Below, one piece after another: positions 45,086 to 57,579 of a DNA stretch of 64,000 nt. A model generated the notes under the pieces. The model was given only the letters and a program-made list of their open reading frames with translations. It did not search any database and was not told where the DNA came from. The translations under genes and the position numbers were made by a program. The stretch covers positions 1 through 64,000 of the forward strand of contig JACRCN010000079.1 of assembly GCA_016219005.1 (NCBI GenBank), in the 5' to 3' direction. The first letter of the stretch is position 1. Each line of letters begins with the position of its first letter. The stretch is from Deltaproteobacteria bacterium. Its GTDB lineage: Bacteria > Desulfobacterota > Desulfobacteria > Desulfobacterales > SpSt-501.

Positions 45086-45553
45086 TCAGACCGATTTGGG
45101 TTTGTCGGGCGGAATGGCTGGCTCGGCCGCTTGCGGGGGAGTGGCGGCAGGGGCTTCCGAGTGGGATGGCGCCTGCCCGGCGTTCCAGGTGTCAAAGGCT
45201 TTCTTCAGCTCATCTAGTTTTTCTGCGGCCTTAGGCTCTGAAGCGGCCTCGGCCGGTGCGATCACCGGAGCCGCGGCCGCAGCGGTCGCATCAGAAACGG
45301 CGGGTGTCTCCGCGCCGCCGGCCTCGGTCTGGATGGTCTTGTTCACGTCCGACTGGAATTCGGTGAACGTCTTTTTGACCTCGGAAAACTCGCCGTCGAC
45401 CTGCAGCGTCTCCTTGAGTTCGCTGGTGGCCTTCTTGAATTCGCGCACGGCGCGGCCCATGGATTTCGCCAGGTCGGGTAATTTTTTCGGGCCCAGAACG
45501 ATCAGCGCCACCACGGCGATGAGGATCAGTTCAGGCATGCCGATTCCAAACAT
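45086..45553 (-). CDS. tatB: Sec-independent translocase subunit TatA/TatB
   Basis: The 155-residue protein has an N-terminal membrane helix (FGIGMPELILIAVVALIVLG) with Glu8. The hinge PKKLPDL and an amphipathic helix follow (AKSMGRAVREFKKATSELKETL). A long Ala/Pro/Glu-rich tail then begins. Tail length and Glu8 favour TatB, but no separate TatA gene is visible, so it may serve both roles. It is directly upstream of tatC. Confidence 0.88.
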   Translation of the reverse strand: MFGIGMPELILIAVVALIVLGPKKLPDLAKSMGRAVREFKKATSELKETLQVDGEFSEVKKTFTEFQSDVNKTIQTEAGGAETPAVSDATAAAAAPVIAPAEAASEPKAAEKLDELKKAFDTWNAGQAPSHSEAPAATPPQAAEPAIPPDKPKSV

Positions 45554-45672
45554 AGGCGGCTCCTCGGAAAAAAGTGACGCCGCTCACGCCCGCGGAAAAA
45601 TCCCGGTAAGACGGGCCGGCGCGGCGCATGCGGGCGGGGATGTGACATTTCTACTGGTTTGGGGGTGGCCTG

Positions 45673-46947
45673 TCAAGGCGCACCCGCTTCCGGTTTGAGC
45701 ACGAGGAAATAGAGCTTGCCCGGGTGCTTGAGATGCCCCGCGGCTAACTCCGCGTAGGGGCCCTCGCCCCAGAAGATGTCGGCCCGGCCCGGCCCGACGA
45801 TGGCGCCGCCCGTGTCCTGGTTCAGCATGAACCGGCGGCAATCCACCCAGGACTGGACCTTGCCGGAAGCCTCGCCGAGCGGCTTCTTCGTCTCGATGAA
45901 GGTCAGCGCCGCGGGCGGGAAAATTTTCCGGTCGAGGGCGAGCGACCGGCCCGGCGTCAGCCTGACGTTCAGCGCGCCCAAGGCTTCCCCCGGAGCGATC
46001 TTGAAGAAGATGTAGCTGGGGTTGTGGTTGAGCACGCGCTGGACCTCGAAGGGGTTTTCGCGCAGATAGGCCCGGATGCGTTGCATGGACATTTCCTCAC
46101 GCGAGACTTTGCCCTCGTCGATCAGCAACTGCCCGATGCTGCGGTAAGGCCGGCCGTTGCCGCCGTCGTAGTGGGCGTTGATCGTCTGGCCGTCGTCGAA
46201 CGCGATCTTGCCCGAGCCCTGGATGTGCAGGAAGAAGAGGTCGACCGGGTCGTTGACCCAGGCGACCGGCTGAATTTTTCCGTACAGGACGCCGTCCTCC
46301 TCGATCTCGCGGCGCTCGTAGTAAGGCACCAGCGCCCGGTCGGCCAGCCGGCCCGTGATCTTCTCGCCCTTGAACTTTTCAGAGAAGGCCCCCAGATCGA
46401 CGGTGATAAGATCCTCCGGCCGGGGGTAGACCGGGTAAGCGTACTCAGGCTTGCGGGACCGGCTGCCTCGGAGGAGGGGTTCATAGTAGCCGGTGAAGAG
46501 CACCTCGTCCTGGGCGTTGCGGCCCGGGGATTGGTAGACCAGATAGTTGTCGCGGATGAATTCCTGCAGGCTGCGGGCGGTCGGGCGGCTTTGGATGAAG
46601 CCCTGGAAGCGCTGCAAGGATTTCAGAACGTGCACGGCGCTGATGCGGTCGCGGCCGAACTCGTATTCGCGCTGCGGTGGCATCGCCTGCAGATAGGTGA
46701 TGCTCTGGGCGATGGCGCGCCCAAGGTTGTCGAAGTCCAGGTCGTCGGCGAAGCTCGGGTAGCTGGACGGCGAAAGTTTTTTAAGCGAAACGACTTCCGG
46801 CGCCGGGGGGGCGGGTTTGGGCGTCGTCTCGCAGCCGGCCAGGGCGAAAATCAAGATAAGGCCGAGCATCGACAGCCGGTTGCGGAAAAAGCCCTGGCGG
46901 CTCCGATGGTGAAACTTCAACGGACATTGAAATCGTTCGCAGGTCAT
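45673..46947 (-). CDS. mltA: Membrane-bound lytic murein transglycosylase A
   Basis: MltA cleaves peptidoglycan glycan strands with 1,6-anhydro product at the outer membrane. The 424-aa precursor begins with a basic stretch and a lipoprotein signal ending LAGC. The MltA barrel carries FTGYYEPLLRGSR, GRLADRALVPYYERREIEEDG, VAWVNDPVDLFFLHIQGSG and the 3D-type catalytic region NQDTGGAIVGPGRADIFWGEG. The ATG at 46947 overlaps the moaC stop (ATGA), so translation is coupled. A later Met (residue 27) would give a shorter signal. The tat genes follow 119 bp downstream. Confidence 0.94.
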   Translation of the reverse strand: MTCERFQCPLKFHHRSRQGFFRNRLSMLGLILIFALAGCETTPKPAPPAPEVVSLKKLSPSSYPSFADDLDFDNLGRAIAQSITYLQAMPPQREYEFGRDRISAVHVLKSLQRFQGFIQSRPTARSLQEFIRDNYLVYQSPGRNAQDEVLFTGYYEPLLRGSRSRKPEYAYPVYPRPEDLITVDLGAFSEKFKGEKITGRLADRALVPYYERREIEEDGVLYGKIQPVAWVNDPVDLFFLHIQGSGKIAFDDGQTINAHYDGGNGRPYRSIGQLLIDEGKVSREEMSMQRIRAYLRENPFEVQRVLNHNPSYIFFKIAPGEALGALNVRLTPGRSLALDRKIFPPAALTFIETKKPLGEASGKVQSWVDCRRFMLNQDTGGAIVGPGRADIFWGEGPYAELAAGHLKHPGKLYFLVLKPEAGAP

Positions 46948-47429
46948 GGTTGGGATCCCCGTCTGTAAGTGCCGCTCTTGCCGCCGGATTTCTCAAGCAG
47001 CTGAATGCCGGAGATGGTCATCTCGCGGTCATGGGACTTGCACATGTCGTAAACGGTCAGTGCCGCCACCGCCGCCGCGGTGAGCGCCTCCATCTCCACC
47101 CCGGTCTGGTCCAGGGCCCGCACGCGTGCCCGGATGCCGATGGCATGCGCCGTCTCGTCGGGGACGAAGTCGACCTGGACGTGGGTGATATTGAGCGGGT
47201 GGCACATGGGGATGAGGTCCGAGGTCCGCTTGGCGGCCATGATGCCGGCAATCCGTGCGGTTTCGAGCACGTTGCCCTTTTTCACTTTCCCGTCGCGGAT
47301 TAGTTCGAAGGTCTCGGCCCGCATGCGGACCTCGCCTCCGGCCAGCGCCGTGCGCACGCTTGCCGCCTTTGCGGTCACATCCACCATGCGGACGCGGCCC
47401 TCTTCGTCGAGATGCGTGAAATCAGCCAT
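46944..47429 (-). CDS. moaC: Cyclic pyranopterin monophosphate synthase MoaC
   Basis: MoaC completes formation of cyclic pyranopterin monophosphate in molybdenum-cofactor synthesis. The 161-aa protein shows FTHLDEEGRVRMVDVTAK, KGNVLETARIAGIMAAKRTSDLIPMCHPL and ALTVYDMCKSHDREMTI with the KxxDR-type active-site residues. Start ATG 47429 has GAGGTGA 7 nt upstream, part of a short upstream ORF. mltA overlaps its stop. mobA lies upstream. Confidence 0.96.
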   Translation of the reverse strand: MADFTHLDEEGRVRMVDVTAKAASVRTALAGGEVRMRAETFELIRDGKVKKGNVLETARIAGIMAAKRTSDLIPMCHPLNITHVQVDFVPDETAHAIGIRARVRALDQTGVEMEALTAAAVAALTVYDMCKSHDREMTISGIQLLEKSGGKSGTYRRGSQP

Positions 47430-47436
47430 TAGTGGG

Positions 47437-47490
47437 TCACCTCTGCATGTTTATCTCTTGGGTTCGGGGACCGACAAAAGTCAGACGCAT
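47437..47490 (-). CDS. Possible 17-codon leader ORF upstream of moaC
   Basis: A GGAGG (complement of 47497-47501) stands 6 nt before an ATG that opens MRLTFVGPRTQEINMQR and stops within the moaC SD, 7 nt before the moaC start. The spacing is ideal for translational coupling. Nothing in the peptide suggests amino-acid sensing. Confidence 0.4.
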   Translation of the reverse strand: MRLTFVGPRTQEINMQR

Positions 47491-47556
47491 GACAGACCTC
47501 CGTTAGCAGACGCCTTTGGGACGGGAAGCGGCTCCCAGAGAAAAATCAACTTCGTC

Positions 47557-48201
47557 TCACAATGGAGGCGATGTCCATGCGGCCTCCATTGGATTGCCGG
47601 CGCTCAGCATTTGCTCGGCCTGCGCCAGGTCCTGAGGGGTGTTGACATTGAAAAACGAGACCAGACCGGGGTCTTTCTCGCGCAGCCGGTCCTCCGGTAT
47701 CGTCTTGATGCGACAGTTTTTCAGTGCCTGCTGGATCTTCAACTTGTTCGCCTGCAGGTGGTCTTCCGCGGGCTTCAGGCAGCGCCGGGAGTAGGCTGCG
47801 CAGAGCGGTTCGTAGCCTGCCGATGTGCGTGGGAGCACGAGGTCCGCCCCGGGCTCGATCTCACTCAGGACCGTTTCGACTATTTCCTTTTTCAGAAACG
47901 GGGTGTCGCAGGCGGAGAAGAACGCGAATGGGTGGCTGGCGTAAAAAAGCCCTGCATGGATGCCGGTGAGCGAGCTGCGTACGGGAAAGACGTCCGTGAC
48001 AATCAATGCATCCCATTCCAGAAAATCCCGCGGGCGATTGGTGACCAGGATGATCTCGTTGAACAGCTCCGAAAACAGGTCAAACAGGTGGTCCAGGATC
48101 CGCACCCCGCCCACCTTGAGAAACGCCTTGTTTTCACCGCCGTAACGGGTGCTCAGTCCGCCCGCCAGAATCACCCCTGAACACGGTTGCTTCATACCCA
48201 T
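47557..48201 (-). CDS. mobA: Molybdenum cofactor guanylyltransferase MobA
   Basis: MobA attaches GMP to molybdopterin to form the guanine dinucleotide cofactor used by DMSO-reductase-family enzymes such as formate dehydrogenase. The 214-aa protein starts MGMKQPCSGVILAGGLSTRYGGENKAFL, the LAGGxSxRxGxxKA nucleotide-binding loop. FFSACDTPFLKKEIV with the metal-binding Asp follows, and YEPLCAAYSRRCL. It is 127 bp upstream of moaC in the same direction. Confidence 0.93.
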   Translation of the reverse strand: MGMKQPCSGVILAGGLSTRYGGENKAFLKVGGVRILDHLFDLFSELFNEIILVTNRPRDFLEWDALIVTDVFPVRSSLTGIHAGLFYASHPFAFFSACDTPFLKKEIVETVLSEIEPGADLVLPRTSAGYEPLCAAYSRRCLKPAEDHLQANKLKIQQALKNCRIKTIPEDRLREKDPGLVSFFNVNTPQDLAQAEQMLSAGNPMEAAWTSPPL

Positions 48202-48424
48202 ATTCCTGTTTCGTTACGGTGAGCATAGGAGAATTGCCCGATGAAATCAAGCGATTAACGGCAATGTGAGTGGTAATTCGCCGCCGCGATCATCGTGGCC
48301 GCAGGCCTCCTCCATGGTTATGGGGCGAACGCGACCGCGGGCGAGCGCAAAAAACCGGTTGATCTCGAGCCTAAGGGTGAAGTAGACAGAATGAATATCC
48401 GGCCTCGATCAAGGAAGGGAATCC

Positions 48425-48931
48425 ATGGGAACCCACGCGCACAAGCAAGACGCACCCCGACAGGTCAGCATCGCCATCCTCACGCTTTCCACCACCCGCA
48501 GCATCCGGGACGACACCGGCGGGCATTGGATCAAGGAGACGGCCAAGGAACTGGGTCACAACGTCGTCTACCACCGGGTGATTCCCGACGATGCGGCCGC
48601 GATCACCATGACGGTGCGTGAGATTGTGGAAACCATCACCCCGGAAATCCTGCTTATGACCGGCGGGACCGGCATCACGCCCCACGACGTGACCATCGAA
48701 GCGGTCAGCCCCCTGTTCGCCAAGAAACTCACCGCTTTCGGCCCGCTTTTCGCCCAGCTCAGCATGCAGGAGATCGGCTCGGCGGCGATTCTGTCCCGCG
48801 CCACGGCGGGCCTCATCGGGTCCACCATCGTCTTCTGCATGCCCGGCAGCCTCGATGCCTGCAAGCTCGCCTGCACCCGGCTGATATTTCCGGAGCTGGG
48901 GCACCTGGCAAAACACCTCAAGGGCGCTTGA
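48425..48931 (+). CDS. moaB: Molybdopterin adenylyltransferase-like protein MoaB/Mog
   Basis: The 168-residue protein has the MoaB/Mog fold: ILTLSTTRSIRDDTGGHWIKE, LLMTGGTGITPHDVTIEAV (the GGTG substrate loop and DxT), SMQEIGSAAILSRATAG, and FCMPGSLDACKLA. It would bind molybdopterin, adenylating it in the Mog type. Start ATG 48425 follows AAGGGAATCC. It is divergent from mobA across a 223-bp gap. Confidence 0.92.
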   Translation: MGTHAHKQDAPRQVSIAILTLSTTRSIRDDTGGHWIKETAKELGHNVVYHRVIPDDAAAITMTVREIVETITPEILLMTGGTGITPHDVTIEAVSPLFAKKLTAFGPLFAQLSMQEIGSAAILSRATAGLIGSTIVFCMPGSLDACKLACTRLIFPELGHLAKHLKGA

Positions 48932-49123
48932 CGCATGCCCGGCGGCAGCCTTGTCACTCCCTCACGCTGCCGGCACGGTGAGCCTGCGGGGACGGAGGCA
49001 AACCGACTTGCATTTCGACCGAACCCCGTATAAAAGAATGGGCTTCGTGATCCGGGTTGATATCCCCGCCCCGTCTGAACGGGACTGCGGGGACATTTTT
49101 TCCTACTTCACAAGGAGATCGCA

Positions 49124-50263
49124 ATGGCTGATCATGCTCGCAAGACGAAGGTGTGTTCCTGGAACGAGTGGGATCCCCTCAAGCACGTGATCGTGGGCCG
49201 GGCCGACGGGACGATGATCCAGGCCCCCGAGCCCGCGGTCGAACGCGAATGGCCGGAGTATGGTGTGCCGCTGGGGACCTGCGGGAGGCTGCCCCGGGAG
49301 ATGGAGGACAAGGCCAACGAGCAGCTGAACAACTTTGCGGCCATGCTCGAGAAGCGGGGTATCCGCGTCGACCGGCCCACGCCGATCGACTTCAGCCAGG
49401 CGGTCCAGACGCCGGACTGGAAGCAGGCCACCATGTTCGGCTGCATGCCGCCCCGGGACGTGCTGCTCACCGTGGGCCAGGAGATCCTCGAGGCTACCAT
49501 GTCCTACCGCAGTCGCTGGTTCGAGTACCTCGTCTACCGGCCCCTGCTCGAGCAGTATTTCAAGGAGGATGCCGACTTCCGGTGGGAGGCGGCGCCCAAG
49601 CCGCGCCTGACCGAGCGCACCTACAAAACGGACTACTGGACCCGATTCAAGACCTGGACCGAGGCGGAGAAACTCGAGCGCACCCAGGCCCGGGACTGGG
49701 TGCTGACCGAGGCCGAGCCCTGCTTCGACGCGGCCGACGTGGCGCGGTTCGGCCGGGACCTGCTCGTCCAGCAGTCCACGGTGACCAACGCGGCCGGCAT
49801 CCGCTGGCTCCGTCAGCACTTCCCGAACCACCGCATCCATGCGGTGATTTTCAAGGAAGACGCGCCGATGCATATCGACGCCACTTTCGTGCCGTTGCGG
49901 CCGGGGCTCGCGCTGTCCAACCGGCTGCGCAAGCCGCTGACCCCGGAGATGGCCGAGCTTTTCAAGAAGAACGACTGGGAGATCATCGAGTGCGCCAAGC
50001 CGGCCCACGACAAGAAGGCGAAGTTCTCGTTCTGCAGCGTGTGGCTCTCGATGAACATGCTCATCCTCGACCCCAAGACGGTCTGTGTCGAGGCCTCCGA
50101 GAGGGAGCAGATGGAGCAGCTCGACCGGCGGGGGTTCGAGGTGATCCCGGTGCCCCTGTGGGACGTGGCGGCCTTCGGCGGCGGCCTGCACTGCGCCACG
50201 GCGGACGTCTACCGGGAGGGGACCTGCCAGGACTATTTCCCTCACCAAATCCCGGGCTTCTAG
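49124..50263 (+). CDS. Arginine:glycine-type amidinotransferase
   Basis: The 379-residue protein matches the L-arginine:glycine / inosamine amidinotransferase family over its whole length. VCSWNEWDPLKHVIVGRADG is the family N-terminus. CFDAADVARFGRDLLVQQS supplies the Asp of the catalytic triad, HIDATFVPLRPGL the His, and GGGLHCATADV the nucleophilic Cys. Such enzymes move the guanidino group of arginine to an amine and release ornithine. The acceptor cannot be read from sequence; glycine is the default. It stands next to the arginine operon, convergent with it. SD AAGGAG precedes ATG 49124; the stop is TAG. Confidence 0.88.
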   Translation: MADHARKTKVCSWNEWDPLKHVIVGRADGTMIQAPEPAVEREWPEYGVPLGTCGRLPREMEDKANEQLNNFAAMLEKRGIRVDRPTPIDFSQAVQTPDWKQATMFGCMPPRDVLLTVGQEILEATMSYRSRWFEYLVYRPLLEQYFKEDADFRWEAAPKPRLTERTYKTDYWTRFKTWTEAEKLERTQARDWVLTEAEPCFDAADVARFGRDLLVQQSTVTNAAGIRWLRQHFPNHRIHAVIFKEDAPMHIDATFVPLRPGLALSNRLRKPLTPEMAELFKKNDWEIIECAKPAHDKKAKFSFCSVWLSMNMLILDPKTVCVEASEREQMEQLDRRGFEVIPVPLWDVAAFGGGLHCATADVYREGTCQDYFPHQIPGF

Positions 50264-50302
50264 CCGGCTGATGATAAACACGCCATCGATCGGCGTTGCG
50301 CT

Positions 50303-50354
50303 ATCCCGCTCCCGCTGCGGCGTGCGAGTTCGTTCGTCGCAGCGGGAGCGGGAT
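50303..50354. repeat. Long hairpin between convergent genes, related to the palindromic repeat core
   Basis: A perfect 17-bp inverted repeat (50303-50319 with 50338-50354; atcccgctcccgctgcg and its complement) encloses an 18-nt loop. The sequence around it, cggcgttgcgc...cgctgcggcgt, matches the core of the element at 11952-12083, although the GACGACTTCGT ends are missing. There is no U-tract. Confidence 0.55.
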
Positions 50355-50382
50355 GCGTGCGCGCTGCCCTCGACTGGAGGAT

Positions 50383-50943
50383 TTATCCCTTTAGCTTTTT
50401 ACCTGCGCTCCAGGCCCGTCCTGCCATCTCTCCCACGCGCCAGTAGTGGTTGTCCGGCATGGTCAGCGTGAACGGGTTTATTTTTTTGACGTCCGGCTTG
50501 CCGTCTGTCATGAAGCGTTCTTCGGTGTAGACGTCCACGATCTCGCCGATGTAGAGGGTGTCGAAGGGCAGCTTGACCGCCTGATTCAGGCGGCAGGCCA
50601 TGCCGATGGGGCATTCTCTGATCAGCGGGGCACCGGGCAGGCTCCCGTAAAAAACGTCAAACAGATTTGACTTGTCGAGCTTCCGGCCGGACACGATTCC
50701 GCAGTAGTCGGTTTTCTCCATCAGCGCCACATCCGGCACGTTGACGCTGAAGGCGCCGTTGGCGTCGATCCCCGTGTTGGTGTAGTGGTCCCCCAAGGCC
50801 ACCATGATCATCGGCGGCTTGAAGTTGGCGCGCGTCACCCAGGCGACCGCCATGAAGTTGGGCTTGCCGTCCACCACTGCGCCGACGATCACCATCGGCA
50901 TGGGGTACACGAAAGCATTGCTGTCGATCTTGACTTTGTCCAT
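50383..50943 (-). CDS. Flavin reductase-like protein (flavoredoxin type)
   Basis: FMN-binding split-barrel protein of 186 aa. It has YPMPMVIVGAVVDGKPNFMAVAWV, ARANFKPPMIMVALG-type and NGAFSVNVPD segments, followed by EKTDYCGIVSGRKLDKS and CPIGMACRLNQAVKLP. This matches flavoredoxin and related flavin reductases of sulfate reducers, which pass electrons in the cytosol. It is the last gene of the arginine operon, 15 bp after the acetyltransferase, with AGGAGG before its ATG. A link to arginine synthesis is not evident. Confidence 0.85.
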   Translation of the reverse strand: MDKVKIDSNAFVYPMPMVIVGAVVDGKPNFMAVAWVTRANFKPPMIMVALGDHYTNTGIDANGAFSVNVPDVALMEKTDYCGIVSGRKLDKSNLFDVFYGSLPGAPLIRECPIGMACRLNQAVKLPFDTLYIGEIVDVYTEERFMTDGKPDVKKINPFTLTMPDNHYWRVGEMAGRAWSAGKKLKG

Positions 50944-50958
50944 GTCTGCCTCCTGTGG

Positions 50959-51522
50959 TTAAATCTCCCGCACCATCCCCACCTCGTCGCACTTGAAGTA
51001 CTTCGGGCAGCGGCTGCACTCGCCCCAGACCTTGGGGGGCAGCTCGTCGCGCAGCTTGCGCCTGAAGCCCAGCCGGGCGAAAAAATCCTCCGACAGCGTA
51101 AAGGTGAAGAGGCTCTTGATCCCCAGCTGCTTGGCCTCCTCCGTCAAGAAGTCCACCAGCCGCCGGCCCAGCCCCCGTTTTTGGTAATCCGGGTGGATGG
51201 CCATGGAGCGGATCTCCGCCATGTCGTTCCAGAGCACGTGCAGGCTGCCGCAGGCGACGATCAAGCCGTCGCAGTTGTCGTCGACGACCACCGCGTAGTC
51301 CCGGATGTTTTCGAAGATGTACTGGGGGCCGCGGGGCAGCATCAGGTTCTGGGCGGCGAACCCGTTCACGAGCTCGAGCAGGTTCTCCACGTCCGATATG
51401 CGCGCCTTGCGGATGGGAAAGTGGCCTTCCTCGTGCCCGTTGATCACGTCGGGGTAGGCGACCTTCACCCGATTTTCGTCCGACACCTCTTCCGGAGGCG
51501 GGTCAATGCAATCGTTTGCCAT
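50959..51522 (-). CDS. argA: N-acetylglutamate synthase-like GNAT acetyltransferase
   Basis: GNAT-fold protein of 187 aa. The core shows IRKARISDVENLLELVNGFA, the acetyl-CoA loop HPDYQKRGLGRRLV and FTFTLSEDFFARLGF. This is the short ArgA type that lacks the amino-acid-kinase domain of classical N-acetylglutamate synthase. The ending ELPPKVWGECSRCPKYFKCDE has clustered cysteines. Its place 17 bp after carB supports the first step of arginine synthesis (acetylation of glutamate). The start is ATG 51522 with GAGG 7 nt upstream. Confidence 0.82.
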   Translation of the reverse strand: MANDCIDPPPEEVSDENRVKVAYPDVINGHEEGHFPIRKARISDVENLLELVNGFAAQNLMLPRGPQYIFENIRDYAVVVDDNCDGLIVACGSLHVLWNDMAEIRSMAIHPDYQKRGLGRRLVDFLTEEAKQLGIKSLFTFTLSEDFFARLGFRRKLRDELPPKVWGECSRCPKYFKCDEVGMVREI

Positions 51523-51539
51523 GGCGGGACCTCATTGCA

Positions 51540-55863
<4,324 letters not shown>

Positions 55864-55932
55864 GGCTTTATTTCCTCATTTCATCGATGACCCGACCGTG
55901 GCATGTTGCGCACCGCGATAGGGATGCTGGTG

Positions 55933-55962
55933 CTCGATGCGGGATTTTTGTCCCGGATCGAG
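55933..55962 (-). other. Intercistronic hairpin between argG and carA
   Basis: On the minus strand CTCGAT-C-CGGGA pairs with TCCCG-C-ATCGAG, 11 bp with one C-C mismatch, around an AAAA-type loop. No U-tract follows, so it probably stabilises or processes the polycistronic message. Confidence 0.45.
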
Positions 55963-55969
55963 TATCGTC

Positions 55970-57235
<1,266 letters not shown>

Positions 57236-57312
57236 TGCGCCATTCTCCCCGGTCTTGGTTTGGATTCGTAAAAGGTCGCCCCCCGATGTCGCCGCCGCCG
57301 TTTTCCGGAAAT

Positions 57313-57345
57313 AAAAAACCCCGGCCGAGGCCGGGGTTTTTTGCG
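57313..57345 (-). terminator. Intrinsic terminator of the arg leader (attenuator segments 3 and 4)
   Basis: On the minus strand AAAAAACCCCGGCC (complement of 57329-57342, segment 3) pairs perfectly with GGCCGGGGTTTTTT (57313-57326, segment 4), ending in six U. It lies after the leader ORF and before argG, so it must be bypassed for argG to be expressed. Segment 3, with three more bases to 57345, can instead pair with 57378-57395. Confidence 0.9.
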
Positions 57346-57363
57346 TCGTATGGTATGGTCGTT

Positions 57364-57456
57364 TTACTCATCTCCAGCGCAAAAAACACCCGGCCCGAGC
57401 CGGCTGCTACGGCGACGGTTGCGACGGCGGAGGTGTTTGCAGGACAGAGTGTTCAT
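57364..57456 (-). CDS. Arginine-rich leader peptide of the argG operon attenuator
   Basis: The 30-codon ORF (ATG 57456-57454, TAA 57366-57364) encodes a peptide whose middle reads [15 protein letters not shown]. Seven of codons 10-19 are Arg, using CGC, CGT and CGG. AGAGG stands 11 nt upstream, a rather long spacing. It lies about 27 nt after the predicted transcription start and is followed by an antiterminator segment and an intrinsic terminator. Its expected role is as a ribosome-stalling sensor of charged tRNA-Arg: stalling at the Arg run frees segment 2, while completion to the stop codon masks it. The peptide itself need have no function. Confidence 0.72.
   Translation of the reverse strand: MNTLSCKHLRRRNRRRSSRLGPGVFCAGDE
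57378..57395 (-). promoter_or_regulatory. Antiterminator segment 2 of the arg attenuator
   Basis: The minus strand reads GGCCGGGTGTTTTTTGCG. This is complementary to segment 3 (CGCAAAAAACCCCGGCC, 57329-57345) over 17 bp with one bulged U, which excludes the terminator. It can also form a short stem with CCGGC (57399-57403), the end of the Arg-codon run (segment 1). It overlaps codons 21-27 of the leader ORF, ending 11 nt before its stop. Confidence 0.75.
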
Positions 57457-57489
57457 CAACGAGATAACCTCTTCTATCAAACCGGCGGC

Positions 57490-57518
57490 AATATGACAAA
57501 TGGGATAATGCATGTCAA
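57490..57518 (-). promoter_or_regulatory. Predicted promoter of the argG operon
   Basis: On the minus strand TTGACA (57513-57518) is followed after 17 nt by CATATT (57490-57495). Transcription would begin near 57483 and give a leader of about 248 nt containing the Arg-rich ORF and the terminator. No ARG-box-type palindrome was recognised by eye. Confidence 0.6.
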
Positions 57519-57579
57519 GTTAAAACTTCAGTGAAATTTTCATTTCACAAATACCACGGCATGGAATATGTAAACGACG

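Noticed and set aside
47430..47556. Molybdenum-cofactor riboswitch before moaC
   Set aside because: I could not recognise the conserved core by eye; only a covariance search could support it.
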